A stretch of 64,000 nucleotides of DNA from Ruminococcus sp. (GCA_029062165.1 JAIDQQ010000024.1:1-64000); one strand, 5' to 3'. Counted from the stretch's first letter, positions 28,496 through 36,118 are shown. Notes: generated from the letters alone by a model not told the origin. Made by a program: numbers and translations.

Positions 28496-28523
28496 TTGAT
28501 TTTTTCTGAAAAATCTGTATATT
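28496..28523 (+). promoter_or_regulatory. Probable promoter of the second XRE gene
   Basis: TTGATT, 16 bases, TATATT, 22 bases before the start. Confidence 0.5.
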
Positions 28524-28545
28524 CTACAAGTAAAGGTGATATTTT

Positions 28546-28761
28546 ATGTATTTTCAACGGCTTAGGGATTTGCGTGAAGACATGGACATGAGTCAGACAC
28601 AAATTGCGGAAATCCTTAATACAAAACAGACTGTTTATTCACGTTATGAGCGTGGTTTTCAGACAATTCCGGTTGAACATCTTATCACATTGGCGGACTT
28701 TTATGGTGTTTCTACTGATTACATTCTCGGACGTACTAATGTAAAGGCGGTAAACAAATAA
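28546..28761 (+). CDS. XRE-family helix-turn-helix regulator
   Basis: A 71-residue Cro/CI-type protein. The HTH lies at about 17-45 (MSQTQIAEILNTKQTVYSRY), followed by EHLITLADFYGVSTDYILGR, the common ending of these short repressors. It is similar in layout to the gene at 17175 but not adjacent to a clear target except the divergent SHOCT-domain gene. Confidence 0.9.
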   Translation: MYFQRLRDLREDMDMSQTQIAEILNTKQTVYSRYERGFQTIPVEHLITLADFYGVSTDYILGRTNVKAVNK

Positions 28762-28770
28762 TTTTCCACA

Positions 28771-28806
28771 ACAAAAAGGACGTACTATAAAAAGTACGCC
28801 CTTTGT
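28771..28806. terminator. Bidirectional terminator
   Basis: AAAGGACGTACT and AAGTACGCCCTTT pair around a short A/T loop between converging genes. Confidence 0.75.
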
Positions 28807-28821
28807 TTTACGGTTTTAGAA

Positions 28822-29175
28822 TCAGCCCATTATTGCATCGTCGGCTGTATAGCTTTCAAGGGAATCTGCTTTCACCTGTATGCAGATATACTTTATACCG
28901 CTGTCGGCAGACGCTGAAAACTGTCTCATTGCGGAGGGTGCAACTCTTAACCAGTCGCCTGCCGTGAGTGCGATTTCTTCGCCGTCTATGACTGCTTTTC
29001 CGTTGCCTTCGAGGATTGCATATATTTCCTCGTTCTGCTTGTGTGCGTGGAAAAACGGTACGCCTACGCCTGCCGGAAGTGCATTGATACTTACCTCTGC
29101 ACCAGTGAGATTAAGTGCGTCATGAAGTTCTGTTCTTGCGTCGTCTGCAACGCTGATTTTTGTGTAGTTAGCCAT
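28822..29175 (-). CDS. Cupin-domain protein
   Basis: A 117-residue single-domain cupin. The first motif is seen as PFFHAHKQNEEIYAILEGNG, with His-His-Glu metal ligands, and AGDWLRVAPSAMRQF is the second. Such proteins are small isomerases, dioxygenases or sugar-binding sensors; the substrate is not readable. Confidence 0.88.
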   Translation of the reverse strand: MANYTKISVADDARTELHDALNLTGAEVSINALPAGVGVPFFHAHKQNEEIYAILEGNGKAVIDGEEIALTAGDWLRVAPSAMRQFSASADSGIKYICIQVKADSLESYTADDAIMG

Positions 29176-29334
29176 TGTTATTTACTCCTTTTAAAGTTTT
29201 TCTGTAGTTATATAATATCACGGATTTCAAAATTTTACAAGTACGCACTTTCAGGTAACATAGTTACTTTATGGTGACTATTGTGTATTTTCGGGACAAA
29301 TTAAATTGTAAACAAATTATGAACAAAAAAACTG

Positions 29335-29363
29335 TTGACATTTTCCGGATAATACATTATAAT
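29335..29363 (+). promoter_or_regulatory. Consensus promoter
   Basis: TTGACA-N17-TATAAT, exact, 43 bases before an unknown gene and the HxlR regulator. Confidence 0.85.
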
Positions 29364-29406
29364 TTTATGTAACATCATATTTTAATGTAACGGAGGTTTT
29401 TTTTAT

Positions 29407-29949
29407 ATGACAAAGCAATGTTGTGACTATATGTGGTACAAAAATGAAAAATTCGTACTCATTGACTGCGAAAAAGATAAAGATATTATTAATTCGGCGG
29501 ATTTCGGACTGAAAAATTTTTCCGCTATGACGTGCTGTTACAGAGGTTATACCGCTGAATACTTTATTGAAGATAATTTTTTATACGGAAAGAAAACAGT
29601 TGAAGATTATACGGAAATAACAGATTCCAGTATAAACATCAATTTTAAAGTATCTCCGAAAATGAAAATGAATTATACCGGAAGTGCTATCATTGCGATA
29701 AATGACAGTGAAAAATATTGCGGAGCTGATTTTTTTGAAAATTTTCTGTTTTTTGACAGGGCTTACGAATTATACTTCATTGACGGTGAACTCTGTGAAC
29801 TAACTGACCTTTCACCTGCCATTCAGGAGTATAAAGAATTAAAAGACAGTCTCATACATACAAAAAATTATTATGAGATTCTTTTTGAAAAAAGCAGAGA
29901 AATTGCCGTAAAACATCTCCAATATGAATACGGTATTAATTATAAATAG
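29407..29949 (+). CDS. Unknown soluble protein
   Basis: A 180-residue protein, acidic and aromatic-rich (FLFFDRAYELYFIDGELCEL), without signal peptide, membrane segment or known motif. It shares a promoter with the HxlR regulator eleven bases later. Function not recognised. Confidence 0.7.
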   Translation: MTKQCCDYMWYKNEKFVLIDCEKDKDIINSADFGLKNFSAMTCCYRGYTAEYFIEDNFLYGKKTVEDYTEITDSSININFKVSPKMKMNYTGSAIIAINDSEKYCGADFFENFLFFDRAYELYFIDGELCELTDLSPAIQEYKELKDSLIHTKNYYEILFEKSREIAVKHLQYEYGINYK

Positions 29950-29960
29950 AGGTGAAAACC

Positions 29961-30293
29961 ATGACTAAAACAAAAGTATTACCAGCCTGTCCAGTAGAGA
30001 CTACTCTTTCACTAATCGGGAGCAAGTGGAAAATTATGATTATAAGAAATTTATTGATTCGTCCGTGGAGATTCAACGAGTTACAGCGTTCACTGACTGG
30101 CATTTCGCAGAAAGTCCTGACCGATAACTTACGGGCTATGGAATCCGACGGTATTATTAACCGTGCTGTATTTGCCGAAGTACCGCCAAGAGTTGAATAC
30201 TCTCTTACGGAACTGGGCTTTTCTATGAAACCTATTCTTGACTCTCTCGAATTATGGGGTACGAATTACAAGAAAATGTTTGAAAATAACTGA
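29961..30293 (+). CDS. HxlR-family transcriptional regulator
   Basis: A 110-residue winged-helix protein with CPVETTLSLIGSKWKIMIIR at the start, FNELQRSLTGISQKVLTDNL as recognition region and VPPRVEYSLTELG as the wing. These often sense redox or electrophile stress. The ATG follows GAGGTG by six bases; an in-frame GTG lies inside that site. Its target is not evident. Confidence 0.9.
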   Translation: MTKTKVLPACPVETTLSLIGSKWKIMIIRNLLIRPWRFNELQRSLTGISQKVLTDNLRAMESDGIINRAVFAEVPPRVEYSLTELGFSMKPILDSLELWGTNYKKMFENN

Positions 30294-30294
30294 T

Positions 30295-30774
30295 TTATTT
30301 CTGTAAGTTACATACCATAATGTATTCCTCGTCATTTTCGCTGACGACTTCAAAACCGGCTTTAAGATACATTCTGCAGGCGTAATTTTCTTTCTGTACG
30401 GATAACGAAACTTTTTCATAGTTTTCAGATTTCAGCAGTAACAACATATTTTCAAGTAAAGCTGTTCCTGTTCCCTGACCTCTGAAATCGCTGTAAAGTG
30501 ATATTGCAAGTGACGGTGTATTATTATCAATATGTCCGTAATCGTCCATTATACGCACCCATACCGCACCTATTATTTTATTTTCGGTTTCGGCGACAAG
30601 ACAATAATCATCTTTTCTGCCGAAATTTTCAATATATACCTGTAATTCCGGTTTTTCGATAATGGAAAACGGAGGTTTTTCCATACCTTGCGGAATGAAA
30701 ATCGCTTCATAAAGAAATCTGTCAAGTATTTTGTATTCGTCATTTTTTATGGGACGTATAATATAATTATTCAT
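30295..30774 (-). CDS. GNAT-family N-acetyltransferase
   Basis: A 159-residue acetyltransferase. The acetyl-CoA loop is YSDFRGQGTGTALLENML, with LSVQKENYACRMYLKAGFEV after it. The ATG lies one base after the stop of the dockerin gene, with AGGA ten bases before, so it is co-transcribed with that secreted protein. Substrate unknown. Confidence 0.88.
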   Translation of the reverse strand: MNNYIIRPIKNDEYKILDRFLYEAIFIPQGMEKPPFSIIEKPELQVYIENFGRKDDYCLVAETENKIIGAVWVRIMDDYGHIDNNTPSLAISLYSDFRGQGTGTALLENMLLLLKSENYEKVSLSVQKENYACRMYLKAGFEVVSENDEEYIMVCNLQK

Positions 30775-30775
30775 T

Positions 30776-31666
30776 TTATGCAAGTCCTATCATAATTTTC
30801 TGTATCTGTAAAGCGTCCATAGCGGTTACACCGTCGCCGTCACCGTATATATCCGCATTTGCTTTACCTTGTGGGGTAAGCTGAAATGTATCAGGATTTG
30901 AAAGCGACTGCATTATTAATACGGCGTCTGATAAAGATAATTCACCGTCTTCATTGGCATCTCCGAGAAGAGTAGGTTGAAGAGAGCCGATATTATCCGG
31001 CGACGTATAAAGATTTATTTTTTCTTCGGCAATAACAGGAGGTTCTTCCGTAGTGGAAACGATTTGTAATTCATATTCTATATTGTTATCGTGCATTTTT
31101 TTCATAAATTCAAAGCGTTCCGCCTGTGATTTGAAAAATATATATTTCTTGTCGTCGGCAGTATCAATTAATTGATATTCCGAAAGTGTATCCTTATTTT
31201 CTTCGCTGTATTTTACCCACGCACCACCAAGCATAATACCGTCGGGGTCTCCATGGACGGTATATACTTTATCGACGGATAAAACATCTTCACATTCCGA
31301 AAGAAATCCTATGATTTTATTTTCGTCTGCATAATTGTTATACATGACTGTATAACCTGCCAGCGTTTCATTTATATGAACGTTTTCAACAGGAATTTCC
31401 GGTACTGGCTGACCGTCTTTTATATCTACATACAGATTTACATATTGGTGCAGTAAATGATATTCATTTTCCTGTGCGATAAAAATTTCCTGTGAACGTG
31501 GGAAATCATATATTTCATACGTAACATATGGTTCTTCATAAGATTTTATTATACGGTCAAGCGGTGAGCCGGTTTCGACTGCATACACACTGAAATTAAC
31601 TATAGTCAATGCACACATGACTACTGCCGAGACAGTAGCTGAAATTTTTCTGAAAATTTTTCTCAT
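30776..31666 (-). CDS. Secreted dockerin-containing protein
   Basis: The 296 residues start with a signal peptide (RKIFRKISATVSAVVMCALT, cleavage near SVYA). A domain of about 190 residues with no family I recognise follows. A type I dockerin ends the protein: DANEDGELSLSDAVLIMQS and DIYGDGDGVTAMDALQIQ are its two calcium-loop repeats. It should bind a cohesin on a scaffold or the cell surface. The middle part has an FMKKMHDNNIEYEL segment similar to the DNNIPY motif in the dockerin proteins at 48-52 kb, suggesting a shared domain family. Confidence 0.88.
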   Translation of the reverse strand: MRKIFRKISATVSAVVMCALTIVNFSVYAVETGSPLDRIIKSYEEPYVTYEIYDFPRSQEIFIAQENEYHLLHQYVNLYVDIKDGQPVPEIPVENVHINETLAGYTVMYNNYADENKIIGFLSECEDVLSVDKVYTVHGDPDGIMLGGAWVKYSEENKDTLSEYQLIDTADDKKYIFFKSQAERFEFMKKMHDNNIEYELQIVSTTEEPPVIAEEKINLYTSPDNIGSLQPTLLGDANEDGELSLSDAVLIMQSLSNPDTFQLTPQGKANADIYGDGDGVTAMDALQIQKIMIGLA

Positions 31667-31711
31667 TAAAATACCTCCTTGTTAAAAATTAATATTTTTT
31701 ATGATGTTTTC

Positions 31712-31740
31712 AGTATAGCATAAACGTACAGAAATGTCAA
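31712..31740 (-). promoter_or_regulatory. Promoter of the dockerin gene, shared motif
   Basis: TTGACA-N17-TATACT. The 17-base spacer differs from that of the promoter at 47275 at only three positions, and the match continues past the -10 box (TATACTGA). The two units thus share an extended promoter. Confidence 0.8.
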
Positions 31741-31767
31741 TGATTTTAGGAAAATATTGTACAATAA

Positions 31768-33084
31768 TTATTCTGAATCTTCTGTGATAGTTTCTGTTTC
31801 CTCGAATCTTGTCACACGACAAAGTTCAATTCTGTGATGTTTTATTTCAAGGATTTCAATATGAAGCCCTTCGGAATCAACGGAAATTTTTTCGCTGTTT
31901 TTCGGGATATTTCCTAATTCAGCTATTACGTATCCGCCGAAAGTTTCATTTCTGTCGCTGTCGAGAGTTATTCCGAGAGTATCGCATACTTCGCCGACGG
32001 TTGCATTTCCCTGAACAGTCCACGTATTCAGACCGGTCTTCATGATTTTTTCAAAAGTTTCTACTTCGTCGTCATCAAATTCGCCGACGAGTTTTTCAAC
32101 GAGGTCAGTAATAGTAATAATACCGCTCATACCGCCGTATTCGTCGACTACCACCGCAAAATGATTATCCTTGTTTTTCTTCATGTGTGCGAAAAGTTTA
32201 TCAGCTTTCATATTTTCGTGTACAAAATACGGCACACGGACGGCGTTTATCATAATGTTTTCGTGATTTTTTTTGTCAGTACGGAAATAGTCCTTAGCGT
32301 CCAGAACGCCTATAACATTGTCGATACTTTCGCTACATACCGGAAATACGGAATGCCTTGTCCGGTGAATGATTTCTTCCCATATTTCTATACTGTCGTC
32401 AGCCCATAAGACAGAAACTTCCGTCCTGTGCGTACAAATCTGACCGGCGGTCATATCGTCGAAAGCGAAAATATTCTTGATAATACGATTTTCGTCCTCG
32501 TCGATAGCACCGGTTTCCGCACCGGCATCTGACATCATTAAGATTTCCTCTTCCGTAATAGTTTCGGCAATTTTTTCGGGATTCACTCCGATAATTTTCA
32601 GTATACTACATGAAAGAATATTCATTAACGAAACAAATGGTCTGAAAACTACAGAAACAATTGTAAGTAATCCGGAAAATCTAAGTGCAGATTTTTCGGG
32701 ATTATTCGCCGAAAGACGTTTAGGAATAAATTCCCCGAAAGTCGTCATAAGAAAAGTTGTTACCAGTAAAATGACAGTCACTGAAACGAATCCGGCAATA
32801 TTTTCCGGTATTTTTTTTTCAAGGATTTCTGTAAATTTTCCGGAAAAATTCAGAACAGCTATTCCGACGGAAACAAATTCGGAAAATTTTACGGCTGTCT
32901 GTGAGGACTGTAGAAAATAATCGGGACTATCAGCGAGTTTTTTAAGTCTCTGTGCCTTTTTACTACCGTTTTCAGCGAGTTTTTCAAGTCTTGAATCGTT
33001 CAGGGAAATAAGTGACGTTTCGGCAATCGTGATGACCGCACATATAATAATAAATAAAATTTGCAGAATTATCTGCCATGACAT
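31768..33084 (-). CDS. CNNM/CorC-type membrane protein (HlyC/MpfA-like)
   Basis: The 438 residues have an N-terminal DUF21/CNNM domain with several membrane spans (about 1-25, 60-80, 90-115, 135-155), two CBS domains at about 215-335 (CTHRTEVSVLWADDSIEIWE and VVVDEYGGMSGIITITDLVE), and a C-terminal CorC_HlyC domain. Family members are linked with magnesium export and homeostasis. The start is preceded by GGAGG, which is complementary to a leader sequence; see the leader entries. Confidence 0.88.
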   Translation of the reverse strand: MSWQIILQILFIIICAVITIAETSLISLNDSRLEKLAENGSKKAQRLKKLADSPDYFLQSSQTAVKFSEFVSVGIAVLNFSGKFTEILEKKIPENIAGFVSVTVILLVTTFLMTTFGEFIPKRLSANNPEKSALRFSGLLTIVSVVFRPFVSLMNILSCSILKIIGVNPEKIAETITEEEILMMSDAGAETGAIDEDENRIIKNIFAFDDMTAGQICTHRTEVSVLWADDSIEIWEEIIHRTRHSVFPVCSESIDNVIGVLDAKDYFRTDKKNHENIMINAVRVPYFVHENMKADKLFAHMKKNKDNHFAVVVDEYGGMSGIITITDLVEKLVGEFDDDEVETFEKIMKTGLNTWTVQGNATVGEVCDTLGITLDSDRNETFGGYVIAELGNIPKNSEKISVDSEGLHIEILEIKHHRIELCRVTRFEETETITEDSE

Positions 33085-33094
33085 AATTAAAAAC

Positions 33095-33142
33095 CTCCGT
33101 TATAAAAATTTAAAAATAGATTACCGATTTTATTTAACGGAG
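33095..33142 (-). promoter_or_regulatory. Anti-Shine-Dalgarno pairing in the CNNM leader
   Basis: On the minus strand CTCCGTTA (33142-33135) is the exact complement of TAACGGAG (33102-33095), which contains the ribosome site of the CNNM gene. The 5' arm begins six bases after the stop codon of the leader peptide. A ribosome ending there would cover the arm and free the site. Confidence 0.6.
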
Positions 33143-33147
33143 CATAT

Positions 33148-33186
33148 TTAATTATCGGGAATACTGCCGTCGGGGGCATTTTCCAT
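33148..33186 (-). CDS. Leader peptide MENAPDGSIPDN
   Basis: A 12-codon frame ten bases after GGAGG, downstream of a consensus promoter and 63 bases before the CNNM gene. It contains Glu, two Asp and two Pro, a composition that in the known mgtL-type leader peptides weakens the translating ribosome when magnesium is low. Its position suggests regulation of the transporter. Translation is inferred from the start and ribosome site. Confidence 0.6.
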   Translation of the reverse strand: MENAPDGSIPDN

Positions 33187-33221
33187 GTATTTTTCACCTC
33201 CGGAAAAAATAAGTTTAATAT

Positions 33222-33250
33222 ATTATATACTATATAGCATTAAATGTCAA
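33222..33250 (-). promoter_or_regulatory. Consensus promoter of the leader-CNNM unit
   Basis: TTGACA-N17-TATAAT, exact; transcript start expected near 33214, giving a leader of about 130 nt. Confidence 0.85.
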
Positions 33251-33284
33251 GCAAAGGCTCTTACCGAAAATAATAAAAAAGTTC

Positions 33285-33322
33285 AATCCCCGAAACAATT
33301 ATTGATAACTGCTTCGGGGATT
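33285..33322. terminator. Terminator of the small-gene array
   Basis: AATCCCCGAA and TTCGGGGATT pair perfectly around a 18-base loop, with T-rich flanks on both strands. Confidence 0.7.
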
Positions 33323-33333
33323 ATTTTTAACAT

Positions 33334-33696
33334 TCAATTACTTCTATGAATATAATCGGAATATCTTTTATAAATTTTTCTTAGATATAAATTTGCCTGC
33401 TCTTTATAAGTTGAATCCTTGTCTGCAAGATATGTTTCAGATGTTTTTTTCAGATAGTTTAAAAACTCCTGCATTGGTACAAACAAATCCGGTGGGTCAT
33501 AGTCATTGTAGAAACCAACACAGTCAGAATATTTTTTCTTATAGCAATCCTCTCTGTCAGGATTATCAGGAAATTCAATCATTATTTCACCATGCTGTAA
33601 ACCAATTCCTTCTGAAAACAGTTTAAGACCATATAAGAAATTACGTTTACTTCTCATACATAAAAGGGATAAATAATGGTGCATTTTATTATACAT
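33334..33696 (-). CDS. Small unknown gene, cassette 1
   Basis: A 120-residue soluble protein (DCVGFYNDYDPPDLFVPMQEF, then Tyr/Lys-rich helices). The style resembles polymorphic-toxin immunity proteins, but I cannot name a family. It is the last of three small genes behind the MFS gene and is preceded by a decayed copy of the MFS 3' end. Confidence 0.65.
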   Translation of the reverse strand: MYNKMHHYLSLLCMRSKRNFLYGLKLFSEGIGLQHGEIMIEFPDNPDREDCYKKKYSDCVGFYNDYDPPDLFVPMQEFLNYLKKTSETYLADKDSTYKEQANLYLRKIYKRYSDYIHRSN

Positions 33697-33720
33697 ATTT
33701 ATGCTCCTTCGATTTCATTT

Positions 33721-33810
33721 CATTTTACGGATATGTCTGTTACGACTGAACAAAAAACAAATCACTACTCCCACAATTTTTTAATATTCAATTACTTTCA
33801 TAAATCAAAA
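33721..33810 (-). repeat. Decayed copy of the MFS gene 3' end (copy 3)
   Basis: Resembles the end of the MFS gene at 34681-34757, including the shared stretch around CAAATCACTAC, with more changes than copy 2. It also shares the border TTTTTTAATATTCAATTACTT with copy 2. It stands between two small genes and is not translated. Confidence 0.7.
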
Positions 33811-33819
33811 TTCAGCTGA

Positions 33820-34101
33820 CTAATTGACAGGAATCCAAGCTTCATAATTTACAGAATTGTCATATACTGTTAAAAATAAAATTTTCACTTTTGTTTCAAT
33901 ACTGTAATTTACAACGGCAATGTTTTCATTAACAGTATGTGGTTGTTTAGTGCCTGACAGCAATCGTTCGTATGAAAAAAGAATTGACAAATATCTAAAT
34001 GTATCATCTGTTTTAGAGTAAGAGAAATGAAAAGGGCAAAGCAAGATAATTATTATAATCAGCAAAGCTATTTTTGCTTTCTTTGTTTTTATTAATTTCA
34101 T
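33820..34101 (-). CDS. Small membrane or secreted protein, cassette 2
   Basis: The 93 residues have a basic start, a strong hydrophobic span (IALLIIIIILLCPFHFSYS) and a short outer part of about 65 residues. No family recognised. It has its own promoter and is flanked on both sides by copies of the MFS 3' end. Confidence 0.6.
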   Translation of the reverse strand: MKLIKTKKAKIALLIIIIILLCPFHFSYSKTDDTFRYLSILFSYERLLSGTKQPHTVNENIAVVNYSIETKVKILFLTVYDNSVNYEAWIPVN

Positions 34102-34147
34102 ATCTTTATCATTTGTCCTTTCTAAATTCCAATTTATCTTAGCAATA

Positions 34148-34176
34148 ATTATAAATAAAATCCGTTACATTGTAAA
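34148..34176 (-). promoter_or_regulatory. Promoter of cassette 2 (duplicated)
   Basis: TTTACA-N17-TATAAT. The spacer and flanks match the promoter at 34644-34672, so the promoter was duplicated with the MFS 3' end. Confidence 0.7.
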
Positions 34177-34190
34177 TATAAATTTTTTAT

Positions 34191-34286
34191 TATTTGATTT
34201 TATGAATATGTCTGTTTTGACTGAAAACAAAACAAATCACTACTCCCACAATTTTTTAATATTCAATTACTTGCATAAATCATAAT
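34191..34286 (-). repeat. Copy of the MFS gene 3' end (copy 2)
   Basis: About 60 bases are nearly the same as the coding end and stop of the MFS gene (minus strand GTAGTGATTTGTTTTGTTTT, then CATATTCATAAAAT). The frame is broken by an early TAA. It separates cassette 3 from cassette 2. Confidence 0.75.
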
Positions 34287-34607
34287 TTACATTCCTTCTA
34301 TAAACTCTATCTCATAATCAGAGCCTAATTCCTCACAAAGACGAAAAAAAGTTTTTTTGGAAACATTTAAAAATTCGTCTATCTGCTTTTCATTCCACAG
34401 CAAATCACTGTTTGGTTCTTCCCAATTGAGTGCCTCATCATGCCACTCGATTAAATGTTCCAGTTTTTCTTTTAAATCATTAGAAACTGGCAATTGTGAG
34501 GTAAAAATCGGATAATTATTAAACTTTGCTTTAGACGCTTGATTTGTACTCCATAAGCAAACACCACTACCCCAATCATACATAAATTTCATTGTATATG
34601 TTGCCAT
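34287..34607 (-). CDS. Small unknown gene, cassette 3
   Basis: A 106-residue soluble protein (MKFMYDWGSGVCLWSTNQAS, LEHLIEWHDEALNWEEPNSD). The Trp- and acid-rich sequence looks like a small immunity protein of a toxin system, but no family is recognised. It has its own promoter directly after the intact MFS gene. Confidence 0.65.
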   Translation of the reverse strand: MATYTMKFMYDWGSGVCLWSTNQASKAKFNNYPIFTSQLPVSNDLKEKLEHLIEWHDEALNWEEPNSDLLWNEKQIDEFLNVSKKTFFRLCEELGSDYEIEFIEGM

Positions 34608-34643
34608 TATGATTCACCTCTAAATTCTAATTTATCAGTAATA

Positions 34644-34672
34644 ATTATACATAAAAGCCATTACATTGTCAA
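34644..34672 (-). promoter_or_regulatory. Promoter of cassette 3
   Basis: TTGACA-N17-TATAAT, exact, directly after the MFS stop codon. Confidence 0.8.
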
Positions 34673-34680
34673 CAGAAATT

Positions 34681-34757
34681 TTTTATTATTTAATTTTATG
34701 AATATGCCTGTTGCGACTGAAAACAAAACAAATCACTACACCGACAATTCCTATTAC
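34681..34757 (-). repeat. Intact MFS 3' end, source of the duplicated copies
   Basis: This is the functional version of the repeated segment: the last 20 or so MFS codons and the stop. Two decayed copies lie downstream at 34191 and 33721. Confidence 0.75.
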
Positions 34758-35933
34758 AAAGAAAAGCAAAGACGCTCCATCACCCTTTTCAGTACCGGCA
34801 AAACCTGATACAAACGGTTCAAAAACATTGTCAAGCAGAAATCCGCCTGTAAAATATCCCAATGGTATGGTAAAAAACTGGAGTGTATTTCGTAATGAAT
34901 ATATTCTGCCCTGAATATCTGTCGGGATATGTGTACGGAAAATAACATCCATATTGGCGTTCATGAGCGGTATGCATACCCAACCACAAAATGCTCCGAT
35001 ACACCATATTACAGGACTTTCACCCAGTGCCAGCATGAAATTTTCCGTACTCATTGAAATAAACAGACAATTACATATTAATTTTACTCTGTTTTCCGGT
35101 TCGGGCATGAACGTAACAATAATACTCCCGATAAGTGTAGCGATTCCTACACAACTATTTACCGCTCCTAATACTTTTTCGCTGGATTTTGAAAGAATCA
35201 TTACAGGTAGTGCGGATTCGTAAATTGATGCAATAAAATTTATCGCCGAAAGAAAAAGCATAAGCCACAGAATACCTTTATTCCTGTTCAGCCATAAAAA
35301 TCCGTTTCTTACAGACTGTGAAATACTTTCTGTTTTTGTACTTTCTTTTTTTATTTCGGGAATTTCTATAAAAAACAAAAGTACTACAAATGCTATCGAA
35401 AAAGTTACGAGGTCAGAAATAATTACAGCTTCTATTCCGGCAAATGCCATTATTGCAGACGCAAAAACCGGTGTTAAAACATTCACAAGGGAATTTGATA
35501 AAGAACGTAATCCGCTTGTTTTCTGATAGTACTTTTCAGATACAAGAAGTGTCAACGCAACATCTGATGCCGGTTGCTGTACGGTATTCATAAGACCATT
35601 AAGAGAGTTTATAATATACAAGTGCCATACCTGAAGACAGTCATTTTTCAGCAGTATCATTATTATAACAGTACATATTCCGGCGAAACTGTCACAGACA
35701 AGCATTATTGTTTTTTTATTCCATTTATCGCTTACCGCTCCGGCAAAGATACTCATAATAACATACGGTGCATACGAACATACCGCAAGCATAGCGGTAG
35801 TAAGTGCTGAACCGCTTTTCTGATATATCCATATCACGAGTGCAAAATTAGTCATGGCACTGCCGAGGGCGGAAAATGATTGCGTAATCCATAAAATAAG
35901 AAATGATTTCAAATCATGAAAAATATTTTTCAT
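34686..35933 (-). CDS. MFS exporter, Mef-like
   Basis: The 415 residues form a twelve-span major facilitator of the macrolide-efflux-like group (FLILWITQSFSALGSAMTNF at the start, FAGAVSDKWNKKTIMLVCD as the loop 2-3 motif). It probably exports a drug or other small molecule with protons. AAGGAG lies ten bases before the ATG. The leader contains a 12-codon peptide and competing hairpins, a design known from antibiotic-inducible resistance genes. Confidence 0.88.
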   Translation of the reverse strand: MKNIFHDLKSFLILWITQSFSALGSAMTNFALVIWIYQKSGSALTTAMLAVCSYAPYVIMSIFAGAVSDKWNKKTIMLVCDSFAGICTVIIMILLKNDCLQVWHLYIINSLNGLMNTVQQPASDVALTLLVSEKYYQKTSGLRSLSNSLVNVLTPVFASAIMAFAGIEAVIISDLVTFSIAFVVLLFFIEIPEIKKESTKTESISQSVRNGFLWLNRNKGILWLMLFLSAINFIASIYESALPVMILSKSSEKVLGAVNSCVGIATLIGSIIVTFMPEPENRVKLICNCLFISMSTENFMLALGESPVIWCIGAFCGWVCIPLMNANMDVIFRTHIPTDIQGRIYSLRNTLQFFTIPLGYFTGGFLLDNVFEPFVSGFAGTEKGDGASLLFFVIGIVGVVICFVFSRNRHIHKIK

Positions 35934-35975
35934 AAATACCCTGCTCCTTGAATTTATTAATTATAATCCGGTAAT

Positions 35976-36033
35976 GCAAGGTACGACGGATTTTTTTTAT
36001 AACTCCATGCAGTCCGTCACGCCTTGCATGGAG
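35976..36033 (-). promoter_or_regulatory. Attenuator-like competing hairpins in the MFS leader
   Basis: On the minus strand CTCCATGCA pairs with TGCATGGAG around 13 bases. The middle of that hairpin (GCAAGGCGTGACGGA) can instead pair with TCCGTCGTACCTTGC further down, with one mismatch and two wobbles. Both structures overlap the end of the leader peptide, so ribosome position would choose between them. No T run follows, which favours control of translation. Confidence 0.6.
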
Positions 36034-36055
36034 ATGTTACAATACAGAGTATCAT
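36017..36055 (-). CDS. Leader peptide MILCIVTSPCKA
   Basis: A 12-codon frame nine bases after AAAGGA, directly behind a good promoter. Its last codons lie in the 5' arm and loop of the first hairpin. No similarity to a named leader is claimed. Confidence 0.6.
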   Translation of the reverse strand: MILCIVTSPCKA

Positions 36056-36085
36056 TTTATGTATTCCTTTCGTGTAATTGATTTT

Positions 36086-36114
36086 ATTATATCACGTATA
36101 TCAGAAAAAGTCAA
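36086..36114 (-). promoter_or_regulatory. Promoter of the MFS leader transcript
   Basis: TTGACT-N17-TATAAT. It begins two bases past the T run of the feoA terminator. Confidence 0.8.
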
Positions 36115-36118
36115 GAAA

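Larger units (their letters stand above)
28219..28545. other. AT-rich divergent gap with leader signals
   Basis: The gap holds, on the minus strand, two strong ribosome sites: AAAAGGAGG with no start codon (about 28359-28351) and AAGGAGGTG before a four-codon frame (ATG GAA GAT AGA TAG, near 28302). Neither belongs to a real gene, so they are decayed gene starts or a leader. Near the plus-strand XRE gene it holds an inverted repeat and a promoter, listed separately. Confidence 0.5.

Noticed and set aside
33721-34757. The MFS 3'-end repeats as a CRISPR array or attL/attR pair
   Set aside because: Only three copies, unequal spacing, coding cargo between them and no cas or integrase gene; a duplicated gene end explains them better.
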